NCBI GenBank assembly: GCA_964575975.1
Contig: CAZNTU010000123.1
Span: 1-15,723 of the forward strand
Source: G963674505 sp964575975
Lineage (GTDB): Bacteria > Desulfobacterota > Desulfobacteria > Desulfobacterales > SKZT01
Reading direction: 5' to 3'
DNA length: 15,723 bases
Below the pieces are notes generated by a model. It saw only the letters and a program-made list of their open reading frames with translations. It was not told the origin of the DNA and made no database searches. The translations under genes were made by a program, and so were the position numbers. Positions within the stretch are counted from its first letter, which is position 1; every line of letters starts with the position of its first letter. Positions 7,778 through 14,231 of the stretch are shown here, piece by piece.

Positions 7778-8665
7778 ATGGCACGATTAAAAGACGTCCA
7801 ACTGAAAATATCGGCGGTCAAAAAAACGAAGCAGATCACCAAGGCCATGAATATGGTCGCCGCTTCGAGGTTGAGAGGCGCTCAAACGGACATGGAAGGC
7901 TTTCGTCCCTACGCCGCGAAATTCGCGGAGGTTTTGGGAAGCTTGGCCGCGAAAGCCGGCGAAGAGACAAGCCCGCTCCTTGTAGCGCGGGAAGAGGTGA
8001 AATCCGTGTGTATCGTTCTTTGCACTTCCGACAGAGGCTTGTGCGGCGGATTCAACTCCAACCTCATCAACAAGGCCAAATCGTTCGCGACTGAAAAAAA
8101 GAAAGAAGGAGCGAGCGTTACCTTCACCAATTTCGGCAAAAAAGGAAGAGACTGGGCACGCAAGAGCGGCTACGAAAGAGCCGGCGAGCACGTCGGAATC
8201 GTAGGAACCAAGTTCGGATTCAACGTGGCGTCCATATCCGGAGGAAAACTGATAGAGGGATTCCTCGACGGAACCTTTGACGAGGTTTATATTGTCTATT
8301 CGGAATTCGTTTCCGTCGCAAGACAGACTCCGATCCTGAAAAAGATTCTGCCGATACCTCCCATCGAGGCGGAGGAAGCAGATCCGGAAAGCAAGGAATA
8401 CCAGGCGGAGCATATAGCCGAACCTTCTCCGGACGAAGTTCTCGGAGAAATGCTGCCCAGAAACGTATATGTCCAGATTTACAGCGCGCTGCTGGAAACA
8501 TCCACAAGCGAACATGCAGCCAGAATGACGGCTATGGATAACGCGACAAAAGCATGTAACGACATGATCGACAGTCTTACCTTGGCCTACAACAAGGCTC
8601 GCCAAGCGGCGATTACGGCGGATTTGATGGATATCGTCGGCGGCGCCGAGGCTCTAAAAGGGTAG
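7778..8665 (+). CDS. atpG: ATP synthase F1 subunit gamma
   Basis: Central rotor shaft that couples c-ring rotation to the catalytic sites. It has 295 residues, a normal length. The N-terminal helix carries the conserved KDVQLKISAVKKTKQITKAM followed by NMVAASRL, and the C-terminal helix carries MTAMDNATKACNDMID and ends NKARQAAITADLMDIVGG; these two helices form the coiled-coil shaft. The middle of the protein has the Rossmann-like domain with LCTSDRGLCGGFNSNL. The ATG at 7778 has only a weak ribosome site (AGG at 7771-7773), and with the upstream stem-loop this fits lower expression than alpha and beta (one gamma per enzyme). It is the only gene in the operon preceded by a large structured spacer. 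Confidence 0.97.
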   Translation: MARLKDVQLKISAVKKTKQITKAMNMVAASRLRGAQTDMEGFRPYAAKFAEVLGSLAAKAGEETSPLLVAREEVKSVCIVLCTSDRGLCGGFNSNLINKAKSFATEKKKEGASVTFTNFGKKGRDWARKSGYERAGEHVGIVGTKFGFNVASISGGKLIEGFLDGTFDEVYIVYSEFVSVARQTPILKKILPIPPIEAEEADPESKEYQAEHIAEPSPDEVLGEMLPRNVYVQIYSALLETSTSEHAARMTAMDNATKACNDMIDSLTLAYNKARQAAITADLMDIVGGAEALKG

Positions 8666-8718
8666 AACGTATAAACGAATTTTAATTGCATTCGCATTCT
8701 ATATTAGGAGGTCCATAA

Positions 8719-10131
8719 ATGGCAAACGTAGGAACTATAAGACAGGTTATGGGACCTGTTGTGGACGTGGAATTCCAACCGGGCCAGTTGCCGGAGATTC
8801 TCACGGCTCTTTTGATTTCCAATCCTGCGATTAGTGATGAAGAAGGCAACCTTGTCGTCGAAGTCGCTCAGCATCTTGGAGACAACGTGGTCAGGACGAT
8901 CGCCATGGATGTAACGGACGGCTTGCGAAGAGGCATGCCGGTAAAGGACACAGGCGCTCCGATCACGATGCCCGTCGGCAAAGCGGCGCTGGGAAGAGTG
9001 TTGAACGTCGTCGGAAGACCCGTTGACGGTCTTGGTCCGGTAAGCCAGGAAAAGACTCGTCCGATACACCGTCCCGCGCCCAAATTTACGGAGCAGGATG
9101 TTACTGTGCGCGTTTTGGAAACTGGCGTTAAGGTTATCGACCTTTTGGTTCCCTTTCCCCGAGGCGGCAAAATGGGAATGTTCGGCGGCGCCGGAGTGGG
9201 GAAAACCGTTATCATGATGGAAATGGTTCACAACATAGCCATGCAGCACGGCGGTATTTCCGTGTTTGCCGGAGTGGGCGAGAGAACCCGCGAAGGAAAC
9301 GACCTTTACCATGAAATGAAGGATTCTGGAGTTCTTCCCAAAGCGGCTCTGGTTTACGGCCAGATGACCGAGCCGCCCGGAGCGCGCGCAAGAGTGGCGA
9401 TTTCAGCGCTTACCGAAGCCGAATATTTCAGGGACGAAGAAGGACAGGACGTTCTTATTTTCATCGACAATATTTTCCGCTTCACCCAGGCGGGTTCCGA
9501 AGTTTCCGCTCTTCTCGGACGAATGCCCTCCGCAGTTGGTTACCAACCTACTTTGGCGGTTGACCTCGGCGCTCTCCAGGAGAGAATCACCTCGACGGAC
9601 AAGGGTTCCATCACGGCCGTCCAGTGCGTATACGTTCCTGCGGACGACTTGACCGACCCCGCGCCGGCCACTACTTTCGCCCACTTGGACGGAACAGTCG
9701 TTCTTTCGCGACAGATCGCGGAGCTTGGAATTTATCCCGCTGTGGACCCGCTTGACTCTACCTCCAGAATTCTCGACGCCAACTTTATCGGCGAAGATCA
9801 CTACACCACCTCGCGAAGCGTACAGAAAATCTTGCAGAAATACAAGGAGCTTCAAGACATCATCGCCATCCTCGGAATGGAGGAGCTTTCGGACGAAGAC
9901 AAGATCACGGTCGGCAGGGCGAGAAGAATCCAAAGATTCCTGTCTCAACCGTTCCATGTTGCGGAAACCTTCACGGGAATGGCCGGAAAATACGTAAAGA
10001 TCGAAGATACGATTCGCGGCTTCAAAGAGATTGTCGAAGGAAAACACGACGATCTTCCCGAACAGGCCTTCTACATGGTCGGCGGAATCGAAGAGGCAGT
10101 CGAGAAAGCTCAGAAAATGGCCGCAGAATAA
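8719..10131 (+). CDS. atpD: ATP synthase F1 subunit beta (catalytic)
   Basis: Catalytic subunit that makes or hydrolyses ATP at the alpha/beta interface. It has 470 residues, the normal length. Walker A GGAGVGKT is at 156-163, the catalytic glutamate Glu188 is in GVGERTREGND, and YGQMTEPPGAR and the Walker B region DVLIFIDNIFRFTQAGSE follow. The C-terminal DELSEED loop is present as EELSDED. The start has an excellent AGGAGGT (8706-8712) 6 nt before the ATG, the best in the operon, matching the need for three copies per enzyme. The 53-nt spacer from atpG is A/T-rich, and I see no convincing internal promoter in it. Confidence 0.98.
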   Translation: MANVGTIRQVMGPVVDVEFQPGQLPEILTALLISNPAISDEEGNLVVEVAQHLGDNVVRTIAMDVTDGLRRGMPVKDTGAPITMPVGKAALGRVLNVVGRPVDGLGPVSQEKTRPIHRPAPKFTEQDVTVRVLETGVKVIDLLVPFPRGGKMGMFGGAGVGKTVIMMEMVHNIAMQHGGISVFAGVGERTREGNDLYHEMKDSGVLPKAALVYGQMTEPPGARARVAISALTEAEYFRDEEGQDVLIFIDNIFRFTQAGSEVSALLGRMPSAVGYQPTLAVDLGALQERITSTDKGSITAVQCVYVPADDLTDPAPATTFAHLDGTVVLSRQIAELGIYPAVDPLDSTSRILDANFIGEDHYTTSRSVQKILQKYKELQDIIAILGMEELSDEDKITVGRARRIQRFLSQPFHVAETFTGMAGKYVKIEDTIRGFKEIVEGKHDDLPEQAFYMVGGIEEAVEKAQKMAAE

Positions 10132-10148
10132 AAGACAAGAGGCTGAAT

Positions 10149-10565
10149 ATGGCTGAAAATATTAAATTGGAGATTGTAACTCCGGAAAAAATCGTCGTTA
10201 GCGAAGAAGTCCAGATCGTGATGGCACCTGGAGTCTTGGGCGAATTCGGCGTACTTAGCGGACATACTCCCTTCCTGACTACCTTGAAGTTGGGAGCGGT
10301 CAAGTACAAAGACGCAAAAGGGGACGAACGGCGGGTTTTCGTTAGCGGCGGTTTTGCGGAGGCTCTTCCGAAAAAAGTCACAATCTTGGCAAACTCTGCC
10401 GAAAGAAGGCGCGACATCGATTTGGAACGCGCCAGAACTGCGCTCGAGAGAGCAAAAAAGAGGCTCGCCAGCGAAAAATCGGAAGATATCGACTTCGTGA
10501 GAGCCAAAGCCGCCTTGGATAGAGCGCTTCATCGATTGCAGCTCGTCGAAGGCAGGAGAAGTTGA
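10149..10565 (+). CDS. atpC: ATP synthase F1 subunit epsilon
   Basis: Rotor subunit at the foot of gamma, also an inhibitor of ATP hydrolysis in many bacteria. It has 138 residues, a full-length form. The N-terminal beta-sandwich contains the conserved MAPGVLGEFGVLSGHTPF and VFVSGGFAE. The C-terminal helical hairpin is present and very basic (ERARTALERAKKRL, then RAKAALDRALHRL), so the part responsible for inhibition is retained. AGAGG at 10138-10142 lies 6 nt before the ATG. It is the last gene of the operon; an intrinsic terminator follows 70 nt later. Confidence 0.96.
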   Translation: MAENIKLEIVTPEKIVVSEEVQIVMAPGVLGEFGVLSGHTPFLTTLKLGAVKYKDAKGDERRVFVSGGFAEALPKKVTILANSAERRRDIDLERARTALERAKKRLASEKSEDIDFVRAKAALDRALHRLQLVEGRRS

Positions 10566-10635
10566 AAAGGTTGTAAACCAAATCTCAATATGGTCGGACT
10601 TTTATAATTTTCCAGAGCAGTTAATGAAAAAATTG

Positions 10636-10674
10636 AAAAGGACAAACCAGTGAAAACGGTTTGTCCTTTTTTTT
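10636..10674 (+). terminator. Rho-independent terminator of the atp operon
   Basis: AAAAGGACAAACC (10636-10648) and GGTTTGTCCTTTT (10658-10670) form a perfect 13-bp inverted repeat with a 9-nt loop, running directly into a T-tract that ends at 10674. The A-rich start also makes it usable in the opposite direction. It separates the atp operon from the next gene, whose ATG is only 22 nt beyond the T-tract. Confidence 0.93.
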
Positions 10675-10696
10675 ATGACTATTTACGTGAATCGAA

Positions 10697-11440
10697 ATGG
10701 AAAAAATTGCGATAATCATTCTTGCGGCGGGCCTGGGAACCAGGATGAAGTCGAAAGACGCCAAGGTTCTCCATAAAATCCACAACAAGGAAATGATCCT
10801 TTACGTCGTGGAGGCCTCGAAAAAAGTAGTAGGAAAAAACATCATCGTCGTCGTCGGGTATCAGGCGGAAAAGGTCAAAGAGGTGATATCTGCTCGACAC
10901 GAAGTCTTTTTTGCCGAACAGGAAAGGCAGCTCGGAACCGGTCACGCCGTGAAAATGGCGGTTCCATTTGTTGCGAGAGATATCGAAGATGTAATCGTTT
11001 TATGCGGAGACGTGCCTCTCATCGAACCGGAAACATTGAAACAAGCGATGAAGGAACATAAACAACAAAAAAGACACATTACCGTCTTGGCTGTAAACAT
11101 CGATGAACCGACCGGCTACGGAAGAATCGTTTTGAACGAAAAACAAGCTGTGACCAAAATCGTGGAGGAAGCAGACGCCGACGAAATCCAAAAAAAGATC
11201 AAGACGATCAACACCGGCATATATTGTTTCGATAAAGAATTTTTGGTCGACGCGGTTTCGAAAATTAAAACGGAAAATGCGCAAAACGAATTCTATTTGA
11301 CGGACGTCATCGAGGTCGGTCATAGGGAAAACAGAAACATCGGAGCCATTATCGGAAAAAATCCGGAAGAGTTCATCGGCGTCAACTCTGTCGAGGAACT
11401 TAAGAAACTGGAGTCGCTCGTCAGCATAAGACGACATTGA
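10697..11440 (+). CDS. GlmU-like N-acetylglucosamine-1-phosphate uridylyltransferase, N-terminal domain only
   Basis: Predicted NTP-transferase that makes a UDP-sugar, most likely UDP-GlcNAc from UTP and GlcNAc-1-phosphate, a wall and LPS precursor. The 247-residue protein covers the GlmU pyrophosphorylase domain: LAAGLGTRMKS (about 9-19), AKVLH, GYQAEKV, QLGTGHAV, CGDVPLI, TGYGRI, EEADADE, INTGIYCF, NAQNEFYLTDVI and a final GVNSVEEL. It stops where GlmU (about 450 residues) would begin its left-handed beta-helix acetyltransferase. The reading frame is intact with no sign of decay, so it looks like a natural single-domain form. One change from the usual motif: Ala replaces Pro in PKVLH. The first in-frame start is ATG 10697 (stop at 10688), with a poor ribosome site. 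Substrate is inferred from GlmU similarity and could be another sugar phosphate. Confidence 0.85.
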   Translation: MEKIAIIILAAGLGTRMKSKDAKVLHKIHNKEMILYVVEASKKVVGKNIIVVVGYQAEKVKEVISARHEVFFAEQERQLGTGHAVKMAVPFVARDIEDVIVLCGDVPLIEPETLKQAMKEHKQQKRHITVLAVNIDEPTGYGRIVLNEKQAVTKIVEEADADEIQKKIKTINTGIYCFDKEFLVDAVSKIKTENAQNEFYLTDVIEVGHRENRNIGAIIGKNPEEFIGVNSVEELKKLESLVSIRRH

Positions 11441-11442
11441 CC

Positions 11443-11472
11443 TTGACTTTACATGTTGTGCAAGCTTATAAT
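11443..11472 (+). promoter_or_regulatory. Sigma70-type promoter for zapB-zapA
   Basis: TTGACT at 11443-11448 and a perfect TATAAT at 11467-11472 are separated by 18 nt. The predicted start near 11479 gives a short leader of about 20 nt before the TTG start at 11498. It lies immediately after the stop of the GlmU-like gene and is the only clear promoter between the atp terminator and rny. Confidence 0.78.
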
Positions 11473-11497
11473 CGATTAAAAATAAATGAGGTGAAGG

Positions 11498-11785
11498 TTG
11501 GACAATAATCAAACAATCGGTCAATTCGATAAAATCGAGAAGAAAATACTGAAACTGATAGATATCCGCGTATCGCTCGAAGCGGAAATCGGGGAACTCA
11601 AAGATTACATTGCCCAATTGGAACAGGAACTCGAAGAGAAAATAGAGGTCGAGAAGAATTTAATAGAGGAAAGGTCCTTCGTTAGGTCCAAAATCGACAA
11701 TTTGCTTGTTAAATTGGAAGATATACATATAACCGATAATTCAGAAGAACAACATTTTGAAGGAGGAGGAGTGGCAAACTCTTAG
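11498..11785 (+). CDS. zapB: Short coiled-coil protein, ZapB-like cell division factor
   Basis: The 95-residue product is almost entirely one amphipathic coiled coil (about residues 8-75, Glu/Lys/Leu/Ile-rich, e.g. IGELKDYIAQLEQELEEKIE) and ends with a short polar tail. Composition, size and position directly before zapA match the ZapB-like proteins paired with ZapA, which help organise the Z-ring; the sequence alone is low in complexity, so function comes mainly from context. The start is TTG at 11498: the sequence GAGGTGA at 11488-11494 is a strong Shine-Dalgarno at correct spacing, and the nearby ATG (11486) and GTG (11491) both hit stops within a few codons. It is preceded by a near-consensus promoter and overlaps the longest reading of zapA by 29 nt. 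Confidence 0.75.
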   Translation: MDNNQTIGQFDKIEKKILKLIDIRVSLEAEIGELKDYIAQLEQELEEKIEVEKNLIEERSFVRSKIDNLLVKLEDIHITDNSEEQHFEGGGVANS

Positions 11786-12089
11786 AAAGTTGGAAAACTA
11801 TCTGGATATAGAATTATTCGGTGAAAAGCATAGATTCAGGACCAATCTGGAAAGTTCGAGAGCAAAAACGGTTTTGAATCAACTGATGAGAGAGGTTTCG
11901 AAAGTTCAAGCGCAAATGGGCAACAACGATACGGAAAACGGCCAAATTATCGTTTTGACGGCTGCCGCGCTGAACATCGCGAACGAGAATTTCGAACTCC
12001 GATGGCAAGCCTTGGAACTGGAAAAGAAGATCGAGAGGCGATCGGAAGATCTAATTCGAATCCTCGACAAAGGCATTGAGGACTCTTGA
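11757..12089 (+). CDS. zapA: Cell division protein ZapA
   Basis: FtsZ-associated protein that bundles Z-ring filaments and bridges to ZapB. The 110-residue product has the ZapA head, with LDIELFGEKHRFRTN (about 16-30), the conserved LTAAALNIANENFEL, and a C-terminal coiled coil (QALELEKKIERRSEDLIRIL) used for tetramerisation. The start is uncertain. TTG 11757 gives the longest form but no Shine-Dalgarno precedes it. TTG 11790, 5 bases after the zapB stop, would give MENYLDIELFG, closer to the usual ZapA N-terminus, and could be reached by reinitiation. A GGAGGAGGAG at 11761-11770 has no start codon at good spacing. Product identity is firm from the ALNIANEN motif and size. 6S RNA follows it. 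Confidence 0.88.
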   Translation: MKEEEWQTLRKLENYLDIELFGEKHRFRTNLESSRAKTVLNQLMREVSKVQAQMGNNDTENGQIIVLTAAALNIANENFELRWQALELEKKIERRSEDLIRILDKGIEDS

Positions 12090-12158
12090 AAGGAAACCTT
12101 CTCTCCTCAAAGAATATTTTACCTTGTCTAATGATCGAAAACAAGACCTGACGAAAAC

Positions 12159-12178
12159 CGCCGGTAAAAAAACCGGCG
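12159..12178 (+). repeat. Short hairpin between zapA and 6S RNA
   Basis: CGCCGGT (12159-12165) pairs with ACCGGCG (12172-12178) around a loop of six A's. No T-tract follows on the + strand, so it is not a standard terminator for zapA; on the opposite strand a weak TTTT follows. It could be an mRNA 3'-end stabiliser or a processing signal ahead of 6S RNA. The rest of 12090-12226 shows no gene, and I could not find a convincing promoter for the RNA there. Confidence 0.4.
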
Positions 12179-12226
12179 CAATGAACAGCCCGAAGTATTA
12201 AAAATAAGGATTAAGGTTGAAAAACA

Positions 12227-12410
12227 TTGAACCCCTACCGTGTTCGTGATTGTAAGATGCTCTTTGACCCAATACTTTAAATTAGGGAGCTTTCGCTGGT
12301 TTCGGTGAGCAGGTTCCGCGAGAACGGAAAAGCCTAAAGAATCCAAAAAGCGCCCACTTGAACCGAACGGTTCAAAGACCTGACAACACGGCACAAGGGT
12401 GGGGGTTCAA
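12227..12410 (+). ncRNA. ssrS: 6S RNA
   Basis: Regulatory RNA that mimics an open promoter and sequesters the vegetative RNA polymerase holoenzyme in stationary phase. The closing stem is TTGAACCCC (12227-12235) with GGGGTTCAA (12402-12410), continued by CCGTGTT (12238-12244) with AACACGG (12385-12391). The 3' side of the central bubble carries the characteristic small hairpin TTGAACC/GGTTCAA (12358-12364 and 12369-12375), equivalent to the one in E. coli 6S. The terminal arm shows GGG/CCC, CGCT/AGCG (12294-12297 and 12349-12352) and TTCCG/CGGAA (12314-12318 and 12325-12329), with the GGTGAGCA and AAGCCT stretches also shared with E. coli. The span of 184 nt matches the usual length. It lies after zapA, as in E. 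coli. Exact ends are estimated from the stem. Confidence 0.93.
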
Positions 12411-12434
12411 TCATAAGAATCATGATTGTTCTTT
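12408..12434 (+). terminator. Possible weak terminator at the 6S RNA 3' end
   Basis: CAATCAT (12408-12414) pairs with ATGATTG (12422-12428), 7-nt loop, followed by TTCTTT. The stem is A/T-rich and the T-tract is interrupted, so this is weak. It overlaps the last bases of the 6S closing stem; the mature 3' end may instead be made by processing. Confidence 0.35.
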
Positions 12435-12640
12435 CGAATCGGAAACGTTTCACGTTATTCGACCGAAAAGAATAGTGGTTCGATACTTTTCAACCCTTCG
12501 GGTTCCGCCCAACAATCTCGCCGCTTATTTCGCCTCGTTTATCTTCAAACAGAAAATGCGCCACTTCGATCATTTTATGCGATCTGGCCTTAAATAAACG
12601 TAAAATCATCTTCTTAACGCAAATAATTTGGAGAATTGCG
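12411..12640. other. Non-coding stretch between 6S RNA and rny
   Basis: About 230 nt without a credible gene. It holds the possible 6S terminator, a 10-nt palindrome GAAACGTTTC at about 12442-12451, a small hairpin AACCC/GGGTT with loop TTC (12492-12504), and the rny ribosome binding site GGAG (12630-12633). I could not find a good -35/-10 pair for rny. An open frame across 12358-12597 starts inside the 6S RNA, has no ribosome site and resembles nothing. Confidence 0.5.
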
Positions 12641-14203
12641 ATGGGCGAATATACCGTTGTATTTACCTTGATAGGCTTCGGGGCAGGTCTGTTCATAGCC
12701 TATTGGGCAAAGGGACAATTCCTCGTGCAAAAAATGAAGGCGAACGAGGAAGAGGCGTCTAGAATCATAGACGACGCAAAAAGGAGGGCTGAAACTCTGC
12801 TGAAGGAGGCCAAGCTGGAAGCCAAGGACAAGCTTTTCAAAATGAAAAGCGAGTTCGAGGCGGAAACGAAGGAAGTCCTTGCCGAATTGAAGAACAAAGA
12901 AATAAGGTTGGTCCAGAGAGAAGAAAATATCGACCGAAAAATGGACCAGTACGAGAGACGCGAAAAAGAAATCGTTCGAAAAGAAAAAGATTTGCTGGGC
13001 AGAGAGGAAAATCTATCGAACAATGAAAAAAAATATATTGAACTGATCGACGAACAAAAAGCGCAATTGGAAAAAATTTCAGGTCTGACTGCCGATCAGG
13101 CGAAGGAACTGCTGATACGCGCGATGGAAAACGAAGCTCGGTACGAGGGAGCCAAGCTGGTAAAAAAGATAGAGAACGAAACGAAGGAAACGTCCGATAA
13201 AAAAGCCAAGAAAATCATCGGTACCGCAATTCAACGTTATGCCGGAGAATACGTCGCCGAACGGACGGTTTCTGTGGTGCCTCTTCCCAGCGACGAAATG
13301 AAAGGCAGAATCATTGGGAGGGAGGGACGGAATATCAGGGCGCTGGAAGCGGCGACCGGAATAGATCTGATCATAGACGATACTCCGGAAGCGGTAATTT
13401 TGTCTGGATTCAATCCGGTAAGGCGCGAAATCGCCAGAATGTCGCTTATGATGCTGATTTCCGACGGCCGTATCCACCCGGCCCGTATCGAAGACGTCGT
13501 AAAAAAGGTGGGGCAAGAGGTCGATCAGGCGATCAAAGAGGCAGGCGAGCAAGCGGCTTTCGACTTGAGCGTTCATGGAATACATCCCGAACTGATTAAA
13601 TTTTTGGGCAGGCTCAAGTTTCGCACCAGTTATGCTCAAAACGTGCTGCAGCATTCCATAGAAGTGGGGTTCTTGGCGGGAATAATGGCGGCCGAACTTG
13701 GTCTCAACCAAAAAATGGCAAAGAGAATGGGGCTTTTGCACGACATCGGAAAGGCTATCGATCACGAAGTCGAAGGTCCTCATGCTATAATTGGTTCCAA
13801 ACTCGCAAAAAAATACAACGAAACCCATAAAATCGTCCATGCGATAGCGGCGCATCACGAAGACGTTCCTCCCAATTCGGTTTACGCACTGCTGGTCCAG
13901 GCTGCGGACAGCCTGTCGGGAGCAAGGCCCGGCGCGCGCAAGGAGCTTTTGGAAAACTATATCAAACGGCTTGAAGATCTCGAAAAAATAGCGACATCCT
14001 TCAAAGGCGTCGCAAACTCGTATGCGATACAGGCTGGAAGAGAGGTACGGGTGATCGTCGAAAGCGAAATCGTATCGGACGAAGAATCCGTCCTTTTGGC
14101 AAAGGACATCGTGAAAAAGATCGAAGAATCCTTGACATTTCCCGGCCAGATAAAGGTAACCGTCATTCGAGAAACGAGAGCCGTGGAATACGCGAACAAA
14201 TAA
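12641..14203 (+). CDS. rny: Ribonuclease Y
   Basis: Membrane-anchored endoribonuclease that starts mRNA decay. It has 520 residues, the standard length, and all domains in order: N-terminal membrane helix (about 5-23, VVFTLIGFGAGLFIAYW), a long charged coiled coil (about 30-145), a KH RNA-binding domain with GREG at 226-229 (KGRIIGREGRNIRALE), and an HD catalytic domain with His338, the His367-Asp368 pair in LLHDIGKAID, and HHED at 405-408. The ATG at 12641 has GGAG at 12630-12633. It lies 230 nt after 6S RNA and 28 nt before tyrS, so rny and tyrS are probably co-transcribed. The metallophosphoesterase gene (ymdB type) often found after rny in other bacteria is absent here. Confidence 0.97.
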   Translation: MGEYTVVFTLIGFGAGLFIAYWAKGQFLVQKMKANEEEASRIIDDAKRRAETLLKEAKLEAKDKLFKMKSEFEAETKEVLAELKNKEIRLVQREENIDRKMDQYERREKEIVRKEKDLLGREENLSNNEKKYIELIDEQKAQLEKISGLTADQAKELLIRAMENEARYEGAKLVKKIENETKETSDKKAKKIIGTAIQRYAGEYVAERTVSVVPLPSDEMKGRIIGREGRNIRALEAATGIDLIIDDTPEAVILSGFNPVRREIARMSLMMLISDGRIHPARIEDVVKKVGQEVDQAIKEAGEQAAFDLSVHGIHPELIKFLGRLKFRTSYAQNVLQHSIEVGFLAGIMAAELGLNQKMAKRMGLLHDIGKAIDHEVEGPHAIIGSKLAKKYNETHKIVHAIAAHHEDVPPNSVYALLVQAADSLSGARPGARKELLENYIKRLEDLEKIATSFKGVANSYAIQAGREVRVIVESEIVSDEESVLLAKDIVKKIEESLTFPGQIKVTVIRETRAVEYANK

Positions 14204-14231
14204 ATCATAAATAATTGGGGAATATTTGGAA

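Noticed and set aside
10603..10608. TATAAT as a promoter for the GlmU-like gene
   Set aside because: No acceptable -35 at 16-18 nt and the atp terminator lies between it and the gene.
12128..12394. Small - strand open frame overlapping 6S RNA
   Set aside because: Explained as the complement of the 6S RNA; no supporting start signals.
12400..12445. GGTTCAATC resembling a tRNA T-loop
   Set aside because: No acceptor or anticodon stems fit around it; the bases belong to the 6S closing stem.
12492..12504. AACCC/GGGTT hairpin as a terminator
   Set aside because: No T-tract follows, and the stem is only 5 bp.
12358..12597. Possible small protein gene after zapA
   Set aside because: It starts with a TTG inside the 6S RNA, lacks a ribosome site, and resembles no family; the conserved RNA structure explains the first part.
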